Source: Sphaeroforma sirkka
Taxonomy: Eukaryota > Opisthokonta > Ichthyosporea > Ichthyophonida
Length of the DNA: 20,000 nucleotides
NCBI GenBank assembly: GCA_001586965.3
Contig: LUCW03000345.1
Span: 1 to 20,000 of the forward strand
Direction: 5' to 3'
A program made the position numbers and the translations under genes. The notes under the pieces were generated by a model. The model saw only the letters and a program-made list of their open reading frames with translations. It made no database searches and had not been told where the DNA came from. Of the stretch, positions 16,624 to 20,000 are shown piece after piece (position 1 is the stretch's first letter; each line of letters starts with the position of its first letter).

Positions 16624-19473
16624 TCAATATATAGATGTGGATATACAAAAATATTGATAAACCTATATACATATATGTGTTCCTCGCATATGTATGTTCG
16701 TATATATGCATATGAATATATGGATATGTATATGTGTAGTATGGATATGCATGAGTGTGTATGTGATATGTATGTGTGTATAATACAATATGTATCAGTA
16801 TATGTTATATATAAACACATACATACACATATCACACGCACACACACACACACACACACACGCACGCACACACATACATACACACATACGCACACACACA
16901 CACGCACACACACACACACACGCACGCACATACACACATACGCACACACGCACACACACACGCATATTTTTATATATATATATGTTTAGATGTTTATATA
17001 TTGTTTCTGTGCATATATGTGCGTATATGTATAGAGATTTTGCATATTGATTTGTATCATAAAGATATAACAATATCATTATACTTCTATTGTATATCTG
17101 GTTCTTCGTTTTTGTTTTGTTATAGCTGCTTTGTGCTGCTTATGAGTGCGGTTTACTTGGAAATACATTTAGCTGTGTCATCCACAAGTAACTTTCTTAC
17201 TGTATGTTCCTCTTAACATTACATTCTATGTCTAATATATCCGTTGTATGCTATTTAAATGTGCCTTATTTTAATGTAAGCTTTTTTGAATTTATCATTT
17301 AGAGTCCTGAGATTCATGTCTAAATGTTATTTCTATTTTTTTTTGCAATGTAGCACATGTCCCCATCAACCAAGTTTTGGTCGACACAGAGGATAAGAAA
17401 GAGACCGAGGATGACTCGTGTAACCTAAGGAGCTCTATCACTTCGGTATGTGCGTCTCGCCAATGTGTACATCTACATTTGTCTTGGATATATGTTCATC
17501 CAAAAAAAAAAAGTCATACATGCAGCTTTTGATGATTGATAAGCAAATGCATTCTAGAACTAGTAGCGATGCTCTCAATAAATGTCAAAGTGCCCGAGAT
17601 TCTCATTCCCCCGATTGACATTCTTTGAGTGAAATTGTTTTTTGTGTATGTGTTTGCACATTCATGTTTACACGTGTATCGGTTACCAAACGCATTGGGT
17701 TTTCTCCTGATCGAGGACTAGCATTCTCGTTCAGATGATACGCTGTCCTTCAATTTCACGAAAGTCAACTGGGGGCCCGCACTCTAGCTCTCACCTTATG
17801 CTCTATACTTGATTTACACGTTACGAATCAGAATTGGTACCAAGTGTGCTCATTTATATCTAAAATGTTGATCCTGTTTATCCAGATGAAACTGAAAGAT
17901 AACATAAAACCCTTGTTCAATAGTCTGGGATGTGCGCCCAAGTCGACGGAGGAAAGGAAAGAACACAACCGTGTCGCTTCTAGGCGGTGCCGTCAACGAA
18001 GACGGGAGAAGGAGAATGTCATGAGAGAGCAGATAGAGATTCTGATGCAGCAGGTAACCCTTATGCAAACTTACTCAGTCATGCGTATGTCGATAAGCAA
18101 AGTGACGCAGTGTGTATCGGGTATCAACTGTTGATCGCTTTATGCTATCGTATTCAGCAGCTATCATCGCTGATCATATGTTGTATTCGGTGTTTACGCT
18201 TTCGTTTAAACCAACGTTCTTAAGACTGATGTTTCCCTCTCTGTCCATTTAATTGCCGCAGATGAAGTCTGTGCAAAACGAAAACAATGCGCTGCGTACC
18301 TACATAAAGACACTTAGTCCCAATGATCCGCTTGCGGTCTCGGGTATTCCGGTGACACCCGAGATGCTGCAGCGCTCAGCAGCTGCAGCCTCCGCCAAGA
18401 AAAACGCGGCAAATATGCCAGCCTCCAACCAGAACGTCGCAAATGCATCTGGCCTGAACGGTATGGGGGCGGGAGTTTCGATTTTGCCACAACAACCACC
18501 GCAAGCTCCAACACAAGCACAAGCGCAGACACAGGCACAGGTACAGGTACAGGCACAGGCACGACCACTCACTTACATACACGGTCGACAGGAGTACAAC
18601 ATGATGTGTGGACCACGAGCACCCTATATGCAGCAACAGGCGAACCTCTCACCCATGCACACACGTGCACAGTCGAATATGTCAGTACCCAGTAATAACA
18701 CTCTGGACGCCTCAACATCGATGGATATGCTCGATACTATGGGCAACCTGGGCGACATTGACAACCTTCACGACATGAGGGCTATACAACACGGCGGGGG
18801 ACTTCATCACCACATCAACAACATATGGGGGCAAATGCCAATAGGAAACGGGCCCCTACCCTCTACTGTCATACACGGCAACCATCACCATCATCTGCTG
18901 GATTTGCGACTCATGTGTGACGTAGGCGGCGAACATAGTTTGTTTCAACACCCCGGGTTGTACCAACATCACACGGGTTTGATGATGCAGCATCAGGGCC
19001 AGGTCCCAGGAGTAGACAGCCATTGTGCTGGAGGAAGCGCACAGCTCATGCAACCAACCGGTGGCGATGACAGTGGAATGTTGTCGCACCACAGCTCCAG
19101 TGGTGCACTCAATTTTCTGGGTATGCAACAGCCCCAGCAGCAACACCAGCAGCAGCAGCAACAACAACAACAACAACAGCAACAGCAGCCGCCACAGCTA
19201 GGGCTGGGTGAGGGTGACAGTATGAGTGATATGAATACAAATGGCGGGGCTACGGGTATGCTGAACAGAGTGCTTTCGGGAGGCAATACTCAGGGAGTGC
19301 CGCCTACACCTGTACACACGCCTACTGTCTTCGGATTTGCATCACTGGATATGAATTCACAGACGAAGCAATCTACATCGCAGGGCAGCAGTTTGGGATC
19401 GGACTCAAACACTCAGTTGACAGCCAATCACCTGCTGTCTGTAAGCGATAATAGCACTCCCATCCCATTATAG
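15162..19473 (+). CDS. bZIP transcription factor, four exons, 549 residues
   Basis: Exons 15162-15339, 17354-17445, 17886-18053 and 18262-19473 join in phase (178, 92, 168 and 1212 bases). Introns are GTAAGT...TAG, GTATGT...CAG and GTAACC...CAG. An in-frame TAG at 15147-15149 precedes the ATG. Residues 1-59 hold eight Cys (C10, C15, C18, C37, C42, C47, C51, C56). The bZIP basic region is [15 protein letters not shown] (118-132), with N118, A121, C125 and R126 at the DNA-contact positions. The zipper follows with heptad residues M136, L143, V150, L157, L164. The C-terminal two thirds are rich in Gln, His, Met and Ser, with an alternating Q-A/V stretch and 14 Gln at 442-455: an activation-type region. 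It should bind DNA as a dimer in the nucleus. The basic region fits AP-1/ATF/GCN4-like proteins; the orthologue cannot be named. Confidence 0.92.
15393..15677. repeat. (AT)n tracts in a duplicated cassette
   Basis: Pure or nearly pure AT runs at 15393-15428, 15463-15534 (72 bases), 15574-15614 and 15644-15677. The first two are each followed by a similar CATACATACATACATACA segment ending in CATACAAACAG, so the AT run plus the CATA segment was duplicated. Such runs extrude cruciforms readily and are length-unstable. Confidence 0.95.
15800..16640. repeat. Mixed TA/TATG/TGCA low-complexity region
   Basis: Interrupted alternating purine-pyrimidine sequence: ATATGTATATGCATATG-type mixtures, AATA runs at 16436-16456 and 16525-16545, and several further (AT)n stretches (16014-16060, 16584-16613). 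No coding or RNA-gene signal is present. Confidence 0.9.
16834..16962. repeat. (CA)n microsatellite with CGCA and CATA interruptions
   Basis: About 130 bases of CA repeat interrupted by CGCACGCA and CATACACACATACG. These interruptions recur about 50-60 bases apart, so the block itself looks tandemly duplicated. Alternating CA/CG sequence is prone to form Z-DNA. Confidence 0.95.
18512..18563 (+). repeat. Coding hexamer repeat, alternating Gln-Ala/Val
   Basis: Degenerate copies of CAGGCA/CAGGTA/CAAGCA in exon 4 encode Q-A, Q-T and Q-V pairs. They lie in the disordered C-terminal part of the bZIP protein and are likely variable in length in steps of two codons. Confidence 0.85.
19147..19188 (+). 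repeat. Polyglutamine tract (14 codons)
   Basis: Fourteen Gln codons, four CAG, six CAA, then CAG, CAA, CAG, CAG, encode residues 442-455 of the bZIP protein. A shorter Gln run precedes it after a His. The CAA interruptions should stabilise the length. Confidence 0.95.
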
Positions 19474-20000
19474 ATGCCATTATATTATACTGGACTGTTA
19501 GATATTAGGATCACGCGGGCCAGCAGTATGGAGAAATTAATACGAAACTGCTCGATAGAGTAAACAAATTTACAGGCATGATGAGAACATACATAAAAAA
19601 TTCAATCTAACTTCTGCGGCTGCAATAAATATTGCTACGCGAAAATACATGACTTTCTCTACAAAACTATCAAGGATATTGATATCGGCAGCCAAAGGTC
19701 CTTTGGGGTTCGGGGAGACTTGACTTTGAACGTGCTTTTCAGATTTAGTTATTTGCTGTACCAGAGACACAACTTCGCGGAATGTAGAAACACACATGCA
19801 CACATTCAATGTGAATTGGAAGTTTGTATCTGATACTTTATATATCGAGGATGTTAGGCCGGAGCCGAATATCAACGAAATGTAGAACACTGATTGATTT
19901 GAATATACAAAAAACGACTTGCGCAAATGAATCGAACAGACATACTAGGTCTAGTTCTTTGTCAAACTATTTCGAAAGTCGACACATATAAATACTTCGA
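19474..20000. other. 3' flank of the bZIP gene
   Basis: AATAAA at 19624-19629, about 150 bases after the stop codon, is the best poly(A) signal. A minus-strand frame (19570-19926) covers much of the rest and is listed separately. No other feature is seen. Confidence 0.45.
19570..19926 (-). CDS. Uncertain minus-strand reading frame, 118 codons
   Basis: The frame starts with TTG, with an in-frame TAG seven codons upstream in a CTAG context that could instead be the end of an intron. The product mixes hydrophobic segments (SVFYISLIFGSGL, VMYFRVAIFIAAA) with a polar middle. It could be the last exon of a convergent membrane-protein gene that continues beyond the window, or chance. No family is recognised. 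Confidence 0.22.
   Translation of the reverse strand: MRKSFFVYSNQSVFYISLIFGSGLTSSIYKVSDTNFQFTLNVCMCVSTFREVVSLVQQITKSEKHVQSQVSPNPKGPLAADINILDSFVEKVMYFRVAIFIAAAEVRLNFLCMFSSCL

Larger units (their letters stand above)
15340..17353 (+). other. Intron 1 of the bZIP gene, filled with microsatellites
   Basis: GTAAGT at 15340 and TTTTTTGCAATGTAG ending at 17353 bound a 2014-bp intron. About 15390-16990 is almost wholly simple sequence: long (AT)n tracts, CATA and TATG mixtures and a (CA)n block. The last 350 bases return to normal T-rich sequence, including the pyrimidine tract. All apparent reading frames inside the repeats on both strands are artefacts of (AT)n and (CA)n. Confidence 0.88.

Noticed and set aside
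15428..16961. Many reading frames of 60-220 codons on both strands (Ile-Tyr, Thr-His and Cys-Val rich)
   Set aside because: They are translations of (AT)n and (CA)n repeats inside a well-supported intron.
18300..19286. Minus-strand frames rich in Val/Leu/Cys opposite the bZIP exon 4
   Set aside because: They are shadows of the Gln- and Ala-rich coding repeats on the plus strand.

Overview
The window is nuclear DNA from a eukaryote. It holds two Ty3/Gypsy-type LTR retrotransposon relics on the minus strand, GT-AG spliceosomal introns, long simple-sequence tracts and a polyglutamine-rich bZIP transcription factor gene. The lineage cannot be fixed from the sequence. The gene style and the chromodomain retroelement would fit a fungus, a unicellular holozoan or another protist.

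Positions 1-760 are dominated by a 30-35 bp minisatellite in two blocks. Element 1 follows on the minus strand (about 6815 down to 787): gag, aspartic protease, reverse transcriptase, RNase H, a Dam-like adenine-methyltransferase-like domain, HHCC/DD35E integrase with a GPY/F-type tail, and a chromodomain. It is a chromovirus, but its frame is broken at about ten places, and every break resolved is a frame change rather than a nonsense substitution.

Positions 6816-8050 have no recognisable gene. A cluster of inverted repeats lies at 8052-8280. Element 2 (about 12459 down to 8219, minus strand) is a related but distinct element. Its gag is intact, and a single in-frame UGA separates gag from pol. 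Pol has protease (DPG instead of DTG/DSG), RT, RNase H and the same Dam-like domain, and then stops before any integrase. Pol carries one frameshift and one in-frame TAA. The 5' end of its gag reading frame runs antisense through a tRNA-like sequence with perfect A and B boxes.

Positions 12460-15160 hold no convincing gene but contain many stem-loops. They also contain a 20-bp palindrome made of two back-to-back AP-1/GCN4-type sites and a cluster of TGAC motifs. These lie 0.85-1.1 kb upstream of the best gene in the window, a four-exon plus-strand gene (15162-19473). Its exons join in phase to a 549-residue protein with a Cys-rich N-terminus, a bZIP domain and a Gln/His-rich C-terminus. Intron 1 (2.0 kb) is mostly (AT)n, (CA)n and related microsatellites. 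The final 500 bases hold its 3' flank and one uncertain minus-strand reading frame.
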